DNA of 63,247 nt from Hydrogenophaga sp. (lineage in GTDB: Bacteria; Pseudomonadota; Gammaproteobacteria; Burkholderiales; Burkholderiaceae_C): assembly GCA_018333605.1 (NCBI GenBank), contig JAGXSV010000061.1:1-63247 (forward strand), written 5' to 3'. Below the pieces are notes generated by a model. That model did not search any database and had not been told where the DNA came from. It saw only the letters and a program-made list of their open reading frames with translations. The position numbers and the translations under genes were made by a program. Positions 1 to 8,534 of the stretch are shown piece by piece; position 1 is the first letter of the stretch; each line of letters opens with the position of its first letter.

Positions 1-136
1 AAACAGCCCCCCTCGGGGGGCAGCGAACCACACGCAGTGGGGAGCGTGGGGGCTCCAGTTTCACCGCCGGGCCGCCCCAAGGTGAAACAGCCCCCTCGGG
101 GGCGGTGAACCACAGCCCGTGGGGAGCGTGGGGGCT
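1..136. repeat. Two tandem copies of a Comamonadaceae-type palindromic intergenic repeat
   Basis: Two head-to-tail copies are visible, about 1-56 and 70-136. Each has a C-run/G-run palindrome (CCCCCTCGGGGG), then a motif close to AACCACACGC, and ends in GTGGGGAGCGTGGGGGCTC. The second copy stops directly at the stop codon of the leftward fau gene. Related copies occur at 24356-24420 and 48082-48155. RNA from either strand could fold at the C/G palindrome, but no U-tract follows, so a terminator role is not supported. Confidence 0.75.
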
Positions 137-790
137 CTACCGTTCAGGCCACATCGCCCCGGTGTCGGTCAGGATGGCATCGAGCGGCACGTCGTGAATT
201 TCGGGTCGCATCTCGGGCAGCCAGGAAAAGTCGTAGCCCAGGCCCACGGTGAAGGGCTTGGGCTGCAGGCTGGCCAGGGTGCGGTCGTAAAAGCCACCGC
301 CATAACCCAGCCGGTAGCCGCCCGGTCCGAAGCCCACGCAGGGCACAAAGATCAGTGTGGGTTCCACAATTTCGGTGTCCTTGGGCTTGGGAATGCCGTA
401 GGCGTCTTCTTCCATGGGGCAACCGGGGTACCAGGTGTAGAAGGTGAGCGTTTTGTCCACCTTGTTGACCACCGGTAGCGCAATGCGGCGGTGCAGCTGG
501 GCACCTTGCGCGTCTTCTTCCAGGCCCGCTTCTTGCCAGCGAAACAGCGCTGGCAAGGGGTCAAACTCGCCCTTGATGGGCCAGTAAGCGCCAATGATGG
601 CGTCGGGCCGCTCGATCAACCAGACCCGCATGACCCGCTGCAGCAGGTCGTTGCGCCAGGCGCGGTCGGCCAGGTTTTGGCGTTTGTCCACCAACGCTTT
701 TCGCCAGGCGGCTTTTTGCGTCACCACCGCTGATCCGCCGCCCTGCTTCACGGGCGGTTGAGGGGAACTTTGACCGTCTTTGTTGTCCAT
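137..790 (-). CDS. fau: 5-formyltetrahydrofolate cyclo-ligase
   Basis: This 217-residue protein catalyses the ATP-dependent conversion of 5-formyl-THF to 5,10-methenyl-THF in the cytoplasm and returns the formylated storage folate to the one-carbon pool. The family signature GYRLGYGGGFYDR lies near residues 158-170, and GAYWPIKGEFD near residue 65 fits the substrate-binding N-terminal half. The start chosen is ATG at 790 (MDNKDG). The open frame continues upstream through the opposite strand of slt, but that extension has no family similarity. It is divergent from the lytic transglycosylase gene, with 39 nt between the starts, and so probably shares a promoter region with it. The usual family length is about 190-200 residues, so the N-terminus may be slightly overcalled. 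Confidence 0.9.
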   Translation of the reverse strand: MDNKDGQSSPQPPVKQGGGSAVVTQKAAWRKALVDKRQNLADRAWRNDLLQRVMRVWLIERPDAIIGAYWPIKGEFDPLPALFRWQEAGLEEDAQGAQLHRRIALPVVNKVDKTLTFYTWYPGCPMEEDAYGIPKPKDTEIVEPTLIFVPCVGFGPGGYRLGYGGGFYDRTLASLQPKPFTVGLGYDFSWLPEMRPEIHDVPLDAILTDTGAMWPER

Positions 791-829
791 AATCAGCAGA
801 TGAAACTGGTAAGCCTGAAACAGGGAAAA

Positions 830-2806
830 ATGATGAAGCGTGGTCTCGCAACCATTATGGCCGCGCTGGCGCTGCAAGCAACGGCCTGGGCGCAAACCCC
901 TGCCGATACGGCACTGCTGGAGATGCGCGACGCGTTTCGGCGCAGCAACACGGGCCAGCTGGCCACCCTGCTGCCCCGCGTGCGCGGCCACACACTTGAA
1001 CCCCTGGCCGTGTACTGGGACATGAAGGCGCGTCTGGACACCGCACCCGCCACCGAGATTCGCGCCGCCATGGACCGCATGGCCGGCAGCTACTGGGAAG
1101 ACCGCCTGCGCAACGACTGGCTGTTGCAGTTGGGCAAGCGGCGCGACTGGCCCACCTTTGAAGCCGAGCTGCCCAAATTCCGCATGAACGACGACCGGCA
1201 GGTGCAGTGCTATGCGCTCATGCTGGACGCCGTGGCTGGGCGCATCTCGGGCAGCGAAGCCGCTCGCCAAGTGGCACCGCTGTGGCACGCGCAGCGCGAC
1301 GTGGACGAAGGCTGCGCCACCGCCGCCCAGGCGCTGCTGGACAGCGGCCACCTCACGCCTCTGGTGGTGTGGCAGCGCGCCCGCCTGGCCATGGACGCGA
1401 ACCGACCCCGTGTGGTGGCGCAAGCGGTGGCCATGCTCGACCCCGACTGGGTGCCGATGATCGAAGCCCTGGCCAAAGACCCGGCGAAATACCTGGACGA
1501 AAAGTTCACCGCCATCCGCCCGCGCACCAAAGAAATGGTGACCCTGGCCACCATCCGCCTGGCCGGCAGCGACCCCACGGCGGCAGCCCTTGAGCTGCAG
1601 CGCAAGCGCTGGGTGGCGCAGCTCACGCAAGAAGAGCGCGGCTGGCTGTGGGGCGTGATTGGCCGGCGGTCGGCGCAAAAGCTGGAAGACGACGCGCTGG
1701 TGCATTTCGCCAACGGGCAAGACCGCTTCATGCACGACGACCACCTGGCCTGGAAAGCCCGCGCCGGGCTGCGCGCGGGTGCCTGGGGCCATGTGCGCGA
1801 CGCGGTGGCCGCGATGAGCGAGGCCCAGCGCAGCGAGCCGGTGTGGGTTTACTGGCGCGCGCGCGCCCAGCAGGCCCTGAAAGAGCCCAACGCCGCCACC
1901 GCAGCAACACAAGCCCGCGCGCTGTTCGAATCGATCGCCTCACCGCGCGGTTTTTACGAGCAACTGGCGATGGAAGAACTGGGCCGCACCATCACTGTGC
2001 CGCCAGCCCCGCCACCGCTCACGGCGCAAGAAATGGCGGTCGCTGAAAACCACCCCGGCCTGCAACGTGCGCTGGCGGCCATCCGGCTGGGCCTGCGCAC
2101 CGAAGGTGTTCGCGAGTGGCACTACGCGGTGGCCTTGCACGCCCCCGGCGGCAAGGCCGAACGCGAGTTGCTGGCCGCTGCCGCGCTGGCCTGTCGCCAC
2201 GAGCTGTGGGACCGCTGCATCAACACCAGCAAGCGCACGACCGACGCCCTGGATCACAGCCAGCGTTTCCCCATGCCGCACCAGAGCGAGGTGATGAAGC
2301 GCGCCAACGCCATTGGTCTGGACCCGGCCTATGTGTATGGCTTGATCCGCCAGGAGAGCCGCTTTGTGATGAATGCGCGTTCGCATGTGGGCGCGTCCGG
2401 CCTGATGCAGGTGATGCCCGCCACCGCCAGCTGGACCGCCCGCAAGATCGGCCTCACCAACTTCAAGGCGGGGCAGATCAACGAACTGGACACCAACATC
2501 CTGATCGGCACCGCCTACCTCAAGTTTGCGCTGGACGACTTTGAAGGCTCGCTGCCCCTGGCGGCTGCCGCCTACAACGCCGGGCCCGGCCGCCCGCGCG
2601 CCTGGCGCAACGGCCCCACTTTGCCGGGCGAAATCTGGGCCGAGAACATTCCTTTTGACGAAACGCGCGACTATGTGAAACGCGTGCTGGCCAACACCAC
2701 CAACTACGCCGCACTCATCACCGGCCAGCCGCAGTCGCTGCGCGCCCGCCTGGGCGTGGTGGGCCCGCGCGCGGACGCGCTGGCCATCAACGGCGACCTG
2801 CCTTGA
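830..2806 (+). CDS. slt: Soluble-type lytic murein transglycosylase (Slt70-like)
   Basis: This 658-residue periplasmic enzyme cleaves the MurNAc-GlcNAc bond of peptidoglycan to give 1,6-anhydromuramyl ends. A signal peptide is visible (MMKRGLATIMAALALQ, cleavage after AWA). A long alpha-helical superhelix domain follows, then a C-terminal SLT domain with the catalytic Glu in YGLIRQESRF near residue 509, plus GLMQVMP and AAYNAGP, all classic for the GH23 family. The start at ATG 830 is chosen because the signal peptide begins there and a weak AGGGAA precedes it. An upstream in-frame ATG at 800 would bury the signal peptide. Length matches the family. Confidence 0.92.
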   Translation: MMKRGLATIMAALALQATAWAQTPADTALLEMRDAFRRSNTGQLATLLPRVRGHTLEPLAVYWDMKARLDTAPATEIRAAMDRMAGSYWEDRLRNDWLLQLGKRRDWPTFEAELPKFRMNDDRQVQCYALMLDAVAGRISGSEAARQVAPLWHAQRDVDEGCATAAQALLDSGHLTPLVVWQRARLAMDANRPRVVAQAVAMLDPDWVPMIEALAKDPAKYLDEKFTAIRPRTKEMVTLATIRLAGSDPTAAALELQRKRWVAQLTQEERGWLWGVIGRRSAQKLEDDALVHFANGQDRFMHDDHLAWKARAGLRAGAWGHVRDAVAAMSEAQRSEPVWVYWRARAQQALKEPNAATAATQARALFESIASPRGFYEQLAMEELGRTITVPPAPPPLTAQEMAVAENHPGLQRALAAIRLGLRTEGVREWHYAVALHAPGGKAERELLAAAALACRHELWDRCINTSKRTTDALDHSQRFPMPHQSEVMKRANAIGLDPAYVYGLIRQESRFVMNARSHVGASGLMQVMPATASWTARKIGLTNFKAGQINELDTNILIGTAYLKFALDDFEGSLPLAAAAYNAGPGRPRAWRNGPTLPGEIWAENIPFDETRDYVKRVLANTTNYAALITGQPQSLRARLGVVGPRADALAINGDLP

Positions 2807-2868
2807 ACGGCGGGCACGCTGCGCGATCCCCTTGTACAACCGACTCGTCTACCCAACCAGACCCCTCC

Positions 2869-3825
2869 ATGAAAAACATCCTCGTCCTCGGCGGCACCGG
2901 CTTTGTGGGCCGCCATGTGTGTGAAAAGCTCCACCGCATGGGCTGGCGCATCACGGTGCCCACGCGCCGTGCCATCAACGCGGCCGCCGTGCAGCACCTG
3001 CCGCGCGTGACCGTGCTGGAAGCCGATGTGCACGACGAGGCCCAACTCACCCGCCTGCTGCCCGGGCACGACGCTGTGGTCAACCTGGTGGCCATCCTGC
3101 ATGGCAGCGAGGCGGCTTTTGAACGCGTGCATGTGGAACTGCCGGCCAAACTGGCCCGTGCCTGCACCGCCACGGGCGTGCGGCGTGTAGTGCACGTGAG
3201 TGCGCTCGGTGTGAGCCTGGACGGCCCGTCGCGCTACCAGCGCAGCAAGGCCCGCGGGGAAGAAGTTTTGCGCCAGGCCGACCTGGACCTGACGGTGCTG
3301 CGCCCCAGCGTGATCTTTGGCGCCGGCGACCGGTTTTTGAACCTTTTTGCACGCCTGCAAGCGCTGTTTCCGGTGATGCCGCTGGCCGGTGCACGCGCCC
3401 GCTTTCAACCCGTGTGGGTAGACGACGTGGCCAGCGCGGTGCTGGCGTGCCTGCAAGACGAGGGACTCCCGATGAGCACCGTGGGGCAGACTTTTGAATG
3501 CGCCGGGCCCGATGTGTTGACCCTGGGCGAACTGGTGCGCCTGGCCGGACGCCACGGCAGCACCGAGCGCCCCGTGTTGCCGCTGCCCATGGCCATCGGC
3601 CGGCTGCAGGCGTTCATGATGGAACTGGCACCGGGTGAGCCGCTCATGAGCCGCGACAACCTGGCCGCCATGTCGGTGGACAACGTGGCCAGCGGCCAGT
3701 GCCCCGGCTTTTCGGCACTGGGCATCGTGCCGGCGCGAGCAGAAGCGGTGGCGCCCAGCTACCTGGGCCACCGCGGCGGGCGCAGCGCCCTGCTGCAAGC
3801 CCGGCAAGGGACCTGGCGGCGTTGA
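2869..3825 (+). CDS. NDUFA9-like NAD(P)-binding epimerase-family protein
   Basis: This 318-residue atypical short-chain dehydrogenase has an N-terminal Rossmann motif GGTGFVG (residues 8-14) and belongs to the family annotated as complex I NDUFA9 subunit family protein in betaproteobacteria. In bacteria the role is unproven; relatives bind NADPH and are linked to quinone or respiratory functions. The usual YxxxK pair appears as YQRSK near residue 123, so catalysis is possible. The start is ATG 2869, directly before the glycine motif. The in-frame ATG at 2803 overlaps the slt stop and adds residues with no similarity. It probably follows slt in one transcript. Confidence 0.8.
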   Translation: MKNILVLGGTGFVGRHVCEKLHRMGWRITVPTRRAINAAAVQHLPRVTVLEADVHDEAQLTRLLPGHDAVVNLVAILHGSEAAFERVHVELPAKLARACTATGVRRVVHVSALGVSLDGPSRYQRSKARGEEVLRQADLDLTVLRPSVIFGAGDRFLNLFARLQALFPVMPLAGARARFQPVWVDDVASAVLACLQDEGLPMSTVGQTFECAGPDVLTLGELVRLAGRHGSTERPVLPLPMAIGRLQAFMMELAPGEPLMSRDNLAAMSVDNVASGQCPGFSALGIVPARAEAVAPSYLGHRGGRSALLQARQGTWRR

Positions 3826-3943
3826 CGCAAGCTTCCTGTCGCCCGCTTGTTCTTCTGCCGGCGTCGAAAAAAACCACCCGATCCCTTCGAGTCGGGTCGC
3901 TGAATGAGACAGTGTCTCGGATGGCCCTCAATCCGGCTGGACG

Positions 3944-4516
3944 TCACACAGCATGCCTCGGGCAGGTGCTGGTGAGCGGGAATCGACAGTTTGGGCCTTC
4001 GTCCCTGGATGCGCGTTGCCCCCTGCCCGAGAGGGTGTCACGCACGGCTTGGGCTTCTTCTTTTTTCAGGGACAAGGGCAGTTTGCGACCCATTTTGACC
4101 ATGGCGTCCAGCTTCAGCGCATCGAGCCACAGGCTGCCATCGTCGTGCTCGACCCTGCTGACGCGGCAAGGCACACAGGCGGCCATGCGGAGGCGAAGTC
4201 CACCGTCTCGGGGCGGATGCGGGGCTGAAGAAGGCATACACGGTCAGCCGTTTTTCCTCTCCCCGAACGGGTTTCGAGTGCTTTGGACAACGCCAACGCG
4301 CCACATCGCGCATGTTGCGCTCAACGGCAAGCGCCTGGATGCCATCGTCCACGTCCCTGGCGGTCACGCCGGGCGTGACCCTGGCTTCCCGCTTGGAGGC
4401 CATGGCCATGTCGCCGCTGCCTTCGACCCAGCGCTGCCGCAACCGGTGGCAACGAGCAGGGTGGCCGTCAGGGCCAGGCCCATGGAAATGCCCTGGACAA
4501 GGCCCGTGAAAAGGGT
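3944..4516 (-). pseudogene. Decayed DUF302-family lipoprotein gene
   Basis: No single frame is intact, but pieces of one protein appear in order on the minus strand. First comes a lipoprotein signal (MGLALTATLLVATGC from 4483). Next is ARDVDDGIQALAVERNMRDVA in one frame, LALSKALETRSG in a second and EEKRLTVYAFFSP back in the first. Then come PETVDFASA in the second frame and MAACVPCRVS followed by LWLDALKLDAMVKMGRKLPL in a third. This order matches small DUF302 proteins of Comamonadaceae. About five single-base indels are needed to restore it; two look like single-base losses, one in a C-run near 4226 and one near 4182. The family is of unknown function. True decay and sequencing error are both possible. 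The remainder of 3826-4729 holds nothing I recognise. Confidence 0.65.
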
Positions 4517-4729
4517 CCGGCTTGTCCGCAGGCAGGTCGGACTGCGGTTTGATTTTTCTCAAGCGTTGCGAGCCTCGCGTGATCGAAACACTTGACAGTC
4601 GTCATGGGCGACAACCCTGGGGGGCATGGTCATTTTGCATACCTGAACCGCCCTTAGGGATTGCATGAAAGCCAGGGGACCGTTTCTTTGGCAAACTCAG
4701 ACCCAGCCTCCCCACCAACAGGACACTCC

Positions 4730-5056
4730 ATGGCAGCGACACCAGCAAAAACCACGGCCAGCACAACCACCGCTGCACCCCAGACATCGACCTACCGGTC
4801 CGAGCACCAGCGCGACGTGATCAACCGCCTCAAGCGCATTGAGGGCCAGGTGCGCGGTCTGATTGACATGGTGGAAAGCGGCCGCCCCTGTGAAGATGTG
4901 GCGCAACAGATGTCGGCCGCCCGCAAGGCCATGGACAAGGCCTTCTACCGGATGATGGCGTGCTCGGTCATGGAAGCCGTATCGGGCTCCGAATCGGAGG
5001 TGGCCACCCTCCGGGAAGTTGAGCGTTCCACGCGCATTCTGGAAAAGTACGCCTGA
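4730..5056 (+). CDS. Metal- or formaldehyde-sensing repressor, CsoR/FrmR family
   Basis: This 108-residue DUF156 family protein is an all-helical DNA-binding repressor that senses Cu(I), Ni/Co or formaldehyde through cysteines. Typical features are INRLKRIEGQVRGLIDMVE near residues 33-51, a Cys in SGRPCEDV, a conserved helix AARKAMDKAFYRMM and a second Cys in MACSVME. The N-terminal Cys/His pattern decides the ligand and is not diagnostic here. The start at ATG 4730 has AGGA (4721-4724) at good spacing; the longer frame from 4661 is not supported. No efflux pump or dehydrogenase gene is next to it, so its target is unknown. The next gene is a glutathione S-transferase 103 nt downstream. Confidence 0.85.
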   Translation: MAATPAKTTASTTTAAPQTSTYRSEHQRDVINRLKRIEGQVRGLIDMVESGRPCEDVAQQMSAARKAMDKAFYRMMACSVMEAVSGSESEVATLREVERSTRILEKYA

Positions 5057-5159
5057 TCCCCTCCGGGTTGGCGGCGTCACCCTGCATCCCTGCGCGGGCG
5101 TTTTGTCGCCATCCAGCGCCTGCAAGGCCTTAGCATGCAAGCTCTGACAAGGAACATCC

Positions 5160-5867
5160 ATGGCGCTGCAGCTCTATATCGGCAACAAGAATTACTCATC
5201 CTGGTCGATGCGCGCCTGGGTGCTACTGACGCAAGCGGATATCGCGTTTGAAGAAATCATGGTGCGCTTCGACTCGTTCGAACCGGATTCCACCTTCAAG
5301 CGGCGCCTGCGAGGCATCACCCCAGTGGGCAAGGTGCCGGTGCTGGTCGATGACGGCTTTGCGGTGTGGGACACCCTGGCCATGGCCGAATACCTGGCTG
5401 AGCGCTTTCCCGAAAAAGCCCTCTGGCCGGCTGACAGGCGGGCGCGTGCCCGCGCCCGCAGCGTCTGCGCCGAAATGCACAGTGGTTTTGGCTCGCTGCG
5501 CAAGCACTGTCCCATGAACATTGAAGCCCGCCTGCCCGAGGTGGGCCGGTTGATCTGGCGTGACCAGGCTGGCGTGCGCGCTGACATGGCCCGCCTGTGC
5601 GGTCTGTGGGGCGAGCTGCTGGCGGCGCAACCCGCGCAGATGCCCGACGGCAGCGGCCCGCTGCTGTTTGGTGGCTTCAGCATCGCTGACGCCTACTTTG
5701 CCCCGGTGTGCATGCGCATCAAAACCTACAGCCTGCCACTGCCTGCCGACTTGGCGGCCTATGTGGATCGCGTCATTTCGCTGCCCGGCGCGCAGGCCTG
5801 GATCCAAGGCGCGCTGGCCGAGCACGACTTTCTGGACTTCGAAGAACCCTACCGACTGGGGCGCTGA
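5160..5867 (+). CDS. Glutathione S-transferase family protein
   Basis: This 235-residue cytosolic enzyme conjugates or reduces substrates with glutathione. The N-terminal thioredoxin-fold domain carries YIGNKNYSSWSMRAW (catalytic Ser/Tyr region near residue 11-15) and the cis-proline stretch GKVPVLVDDG near residues 57-66, followed by the DTLAMAEYLAERFP glutathione-binding helix. The C-terminal helical domain contains the N-capping motif FSIADAYF. The start ATG at 5160 follows AAGGAA at 5150-5155. It lies 34 nt before cca and may be cotranscribed with it. The substrate cannot be read from sequence. Confidence 0.88.
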   Translation: MALQLYIGNKNYSSWSMRAWVLLTQADIAFEEIMVRFDSFEPDSTFKRRLRGITPVGKVPVLVDDGFAVWDTLAMAEYLAERFPEKALWPADRRARARARSVCAEMHSGFGSLRKHCPMNIEARLPEVGRLIWRDQAGVRADMARLCGLWGELLAAQPAQMPDGSGPLLFGGFSIADAYFAPVCMRIKTYSLPLPADLAAYVDRVISLPGAQAWIQGALAEHDFLDFEEPYRLGR

Positions 5868-5901
5868 GGCTGTGCGCCCGGCCGGGCATAAACTTCCACA
5901 C

Positions 5902-7188
5902 ATGAAGATTTATCTGGTGGGCGGCGCGGTGCGCGACGCCCTGATGCAGCACGACACCACAGCCACCCCATCTGCCCACGTGGACCGCGACTGGGTGGTG
6001 GTGGACGCCACGCCCAAGGCCATGCAAACGCAGGGTTTCCTGTCCGTGGGGCGCGATTTCCCGGTGTTCTTGCACCCGAAAACGCGCGAAGAATACGCGT
6101 TGGCGCGCACCGAACGCAAAACAGCCCCCGGCTACCACGGCTTCGCCTTTCACGCCGAACCCGGTGTGACGCTGGAAGACGACCTGGCCCGGCGCGACCT
6201 GACCATCAACGCCATGGCGGTGAGCGAGGCCGAGGCTGACGACCCCTTCAACGCCTATGTGATCGATCCGTATGGCGGGCGCCGCGACTTGCAGGCCCGG
6301 GTGTTGCGCCACGTGACGACTTCGTTTGCCGAGGATCCGGTGCGCATTTTGCGACTGGCGCGGTTTGCGGCCCGCTTCCCCGACTTTTCCGTGGCCCCCG
6401 AAACACTGGATCTGATGCGCCACATGGTGGCGCACGGTGAAGTGGACCACCTGGTGCCCGAACGGGTGTGGCAGGAGCTGTCGCGCGGGCTGATGGAGCA
6501 GCGACCCAGTCGCATGTTTGAGGTACTGCGCGCCTGTGGCGCGCTGGTGCGGCTGCTGCCCGAGGTAGACCGGCTCTGGGGCGTGCCGCAGCGCGCCGAC
6601 TACCACCCCGAGATCGATACCGGCGTGCACCTGATGATGGTGCTGGACATGAGCGCGCGGTTGTCCGCCACACTGCCGGTGCGTTTTGCCTGCCTGGGCC
6701 ACGACCTGGGCAAAGGCACCACCCCGGTCGACGTCTTGCCGCGACACATTGGACACGAGGCGCGCAGCGCACGCCTGCTCAAGGAACTGTGTGCGCGTCT
6801 GCGCGTGCCAGTGGAATGCCGGGAACTGGCCGATGTGGTGGCGCGTGAACACGGCCATGTCCATGCCAGCGCCAACCTGAGCGCCGCCGCCCTGGTGCGC
6901 CTGTTGGAGCGCTGCGATGCTTTTCGCAAACCCGCTCGCTTCCACGACATCGTGCAGGCCTGTGAATGCGATGCGCGCGGCAGGCAGGGTCATGAAGAAA
7001 GTCCGTATCCGCAGCGCGACTGGCTCGCTCGGGCTCTGGCTTGTGCGCAAACCGTGGACACGGCGAGCGTGGCGGCCCAGGCTCAGGCCGACGGCCTGAG
7101 CGGTCCGCGCGTGGGCGAACGCATCCATGCCGCGCGGGTGGCCGCGGTCGCGGCCGGGCTGGGTCCCGGCGCTGCGAATGCCGTCTGA
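5902..7188 (+). CDS. cca: Multifunctional CCA tRNA nucleotidyltransferase
   Basis: This 428-residue enzyme adds or repairs the 3' CCA end of tRNAs. The class II nucleotidyltransferase head is clear: LVGGAVRDAL at residues 5-14, DRDWVVVDATP near residue 29 holding the metal-binding carboxylates, and RRDLTINAMA near residue 97. A C-terminal HD domain (CLGHDLGKGTTP, near residue 265) is the phosphohydrolase/2',3'-phosphatase module typical of proteobacterial enzymes. The start ATG 5902 begins exactly with the conserved MKIYLVGGAVRD. The longer frame from 5560 is a shadow over the transferase gene. Confidence 0.95.
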   Translation: MKIYLVGGAVRDALMQHDTTATPSAHVDRDWVVVDATPKAMQTQGFLSVGRDFPVFLHPKTREEYALARTERKTAPGYHGFAFHAEPGVTLEDDLARRDLTINAMAVSEAEADDPFNAYVIDPYGGRRDLQARVLRHVTTSFAEDPVRILRLARFAARFPDFSVAPETLDLMRHMVAHGEVDHLVPERVWQELSRGLMEQRPSRMFEVLRACGALVRLLPEVDRLWGVPQRADYHPEIDTGVHLMMVLDMSARLSATLPVRFACLGHDLGKGTTPVDVLPRHIGHEARSARLLKELCARLRVPVECRELADVVAREHGHVHASANLSAAALVRLLERCDAFRKPARFHDIVQACECDARGRQGHEESPYPQRDWLARALACAQTVDTASVAAQAQADGLSGPRVGERIHAARVAAVAAGLGPGAANAV

Positions 7189-7299
7189 ATCGCATGGGCC
7201 GAGCCGGTGCGCAGTCTCGCACCCCACGGGTTGGACAGATGCCCACCCCTGTCTGCCTCTATCCGACTGTGGTTCAAGGTCATGCGTTGATCTGATCCT

Positions 7300-8061
7300 G
7301 GCTGCCACGGCAGAACAGGACTGGCTCATGCGCGATCGCTTCGCCCACGACCTGATCGGGTTTCAGAGCCCTACGGACGTGGCGCATGGGCGTGCCACGA
7401 GAGCCCCGAGATTCTGGTCCACGTGCTGGATGCCAACGCCTTCCGTACCGATGGCAAAACCCTGCAGATGCAGGCCTGCCCCATCGGCATCGACGTGGAC
7501 GCATTCCAAACGCTGACCCGGTGCGGAGATCCAGTGATCTGTCCGAACAGCGGCGTGCCGAGTACACGCGGTGCCATCTGCTGCGGGGGCTGGAGCACAT
7601 GAACCATTCCAGGGGCTGGTAGCCCGGCGCAGTGCCGGAAGGGGTTTGGCCCGCGGCGGCAGGATCCCCTGTAAATCTCGGAAACGTCACGCTGATCCAG
7701 ATCGCCTCACCAGGCCGGGAGTCGGTTGACGCGCACGCAGCCGTGCGTCAGGCGCTGGAGCGCCGGTGTAGCCCATGCAACGACAACTTCGGCGCACGGG
7801 ACTGGATGCCATTGCGCGTCATCCACCGCACTGTGGCGCGCAAGATCAGGCCGACCCGGAAGTGCTCGTGCTCCCGAGATTCGCGGGCGCGACCGACCCG
7901 TTGCAGGAGGCCTTGCTGGTGAATCTGTTCGACACGACACGCACAACCGAATCCATCCGGCGAGCACGGCAGATGCCGCTGTCCGAACGGCTGCGGATCC
8001 GCCAGGAAGGCTTGCACGGGTGGCGCCCGTGCTTTCTCGACGCACTGGCCGCCGTTCCGCC
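7300..8061 (+). pseudogene. otsA: Relic of trehalose-6-phosphate synthase (OtsA)
   Basis: Pieces of OtsA occur in collinear order but in different frames. They are MRDRFAHDLIGFQSPTDVAHG (7329 on), TDGKTLQMQACPIGIDVDAF (7450-7509), VTLIQIASPGRESVDAHAAV (7687 on), DWMPLRVIHRTVARKI (7801 on), and finally VLVLPRFAGATDPLQEALLV and WRPCFLDAL up to about 8050. PIGIDVDAF and the RFAGA..QEALLVN block are characteristic of GT20 trehalose phosphate synthases. The N-terminal part is missing, and several frameshifts plus lost segments (including the RLDYTKG loop) rule out function. The relic stops where a transposon-like end begins at 8062. 7189-7300 holds nothing I recognise. Confidence 0.8.
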
Positions 8062-8126
8062 CAAATCGTCCATGTTCACGGGGCCTTTTCAGCGAAAAGA
8101 GCGCGGTCAACTGCCGTTTCTAGGTT
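8062..8126 (+). repeat. Single end of a small element shared with 43755-43818
   Basis: This stretch, from about CCATGTTCACGGGG through AACTGCCGTTTCTAGGTT, matches the right end of the 238-bp element at 43581-43818 over about 60 bases with a handful of differences. The left end (CTAGAAACGGCAGT) is not found nearby, so only a partial copy remains. It sits exactly between the otsA and mscS relics, which suggests that an insertion or deletion event through this element removed the intervening DNA. Confidence 0.7.
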
Positions 8127-8140
8127 GAAGTGGTCAACAT

Positions 8141-8460
8141 GGCAGCGGCTTCATCAAGGCGGTGATCGGCATCGGTGTGGCCTGCCGCGAAAACGTGGAC
8201 GAAGTGATGAAGGTCATGCGCGCGGCGGCCCACACCGTGCGCGAGGATGCTGACCTCGACCCGCGCATCCTGGATGAACTGGCCATTGCCGGCGTGGACA
8301 GCTGGGGCGACTCAGCGGGGGTGTTCCAATACCGCTTCCACTACCGGCCTCGGGTGCAGCGGGGTATCCGGCACGCCCCCTCCGGCGTCTGAAGGCGGCA
8401 TTCGATGACGCCGGTATCGAAATTCCCGACCCGCACCGCACCGTGTGCGCAGGCCGGGAT
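8141..8460 (+). pseudogene. Truncated, frameshifted tail of an MscS-family mechanosensitive channel gene
   Basis: The frame from about 8141 reads VIGIGVACRENVDEVMKVM, then RILDELAIAGVDSWGDSAG and YRFHYRP. It then shifts after 8370 into LRRLKAAFDDAGIEIP followed by HRTV. This is the cytoplasmic C-terminal domain of small MscS channels (VAYRE.DEV, ILD...I.GV..W.DSAV, R.KKAFD..GIEIPFPH.T). All membrane helices are missing and one frameshift separates the last two blocks, so no channel can be made. The upstream boundary coincides with the repeat end at 8062-8126. Confidence 0.72.
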
Positions 8461-8534
8461 CGCAACGGCAAGGCACCGGCCTCGGCATACGCCAGATGGC
8501 CACGCCCTGAAGACCCTGCGTCCTTGATACGGCT

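Noticed and set aside
791-1912. Long minus-strand frame extending fau upstream to 1912
   Set aside because: It is antisense to the clear lytic transglycosylase gene and has Arg/Gly/His-rich GC-shadow composition without family similarity.
2803-2868. Upstream ATG of the NDUFA9-like gene at 2803
   Set aside because: It overlaps the slt stop and adds residues before the Rossmann motif, whereas ATG 2869 gives the conserved MKNILVLGGTGFVG start.
4590-4640. TTGACA near 4592 as a defined promoter for the CsoR/FrmR-type gene
   Set aside because: No matching -10 box was found at 16-18 nt, so the promoter is not annotated.
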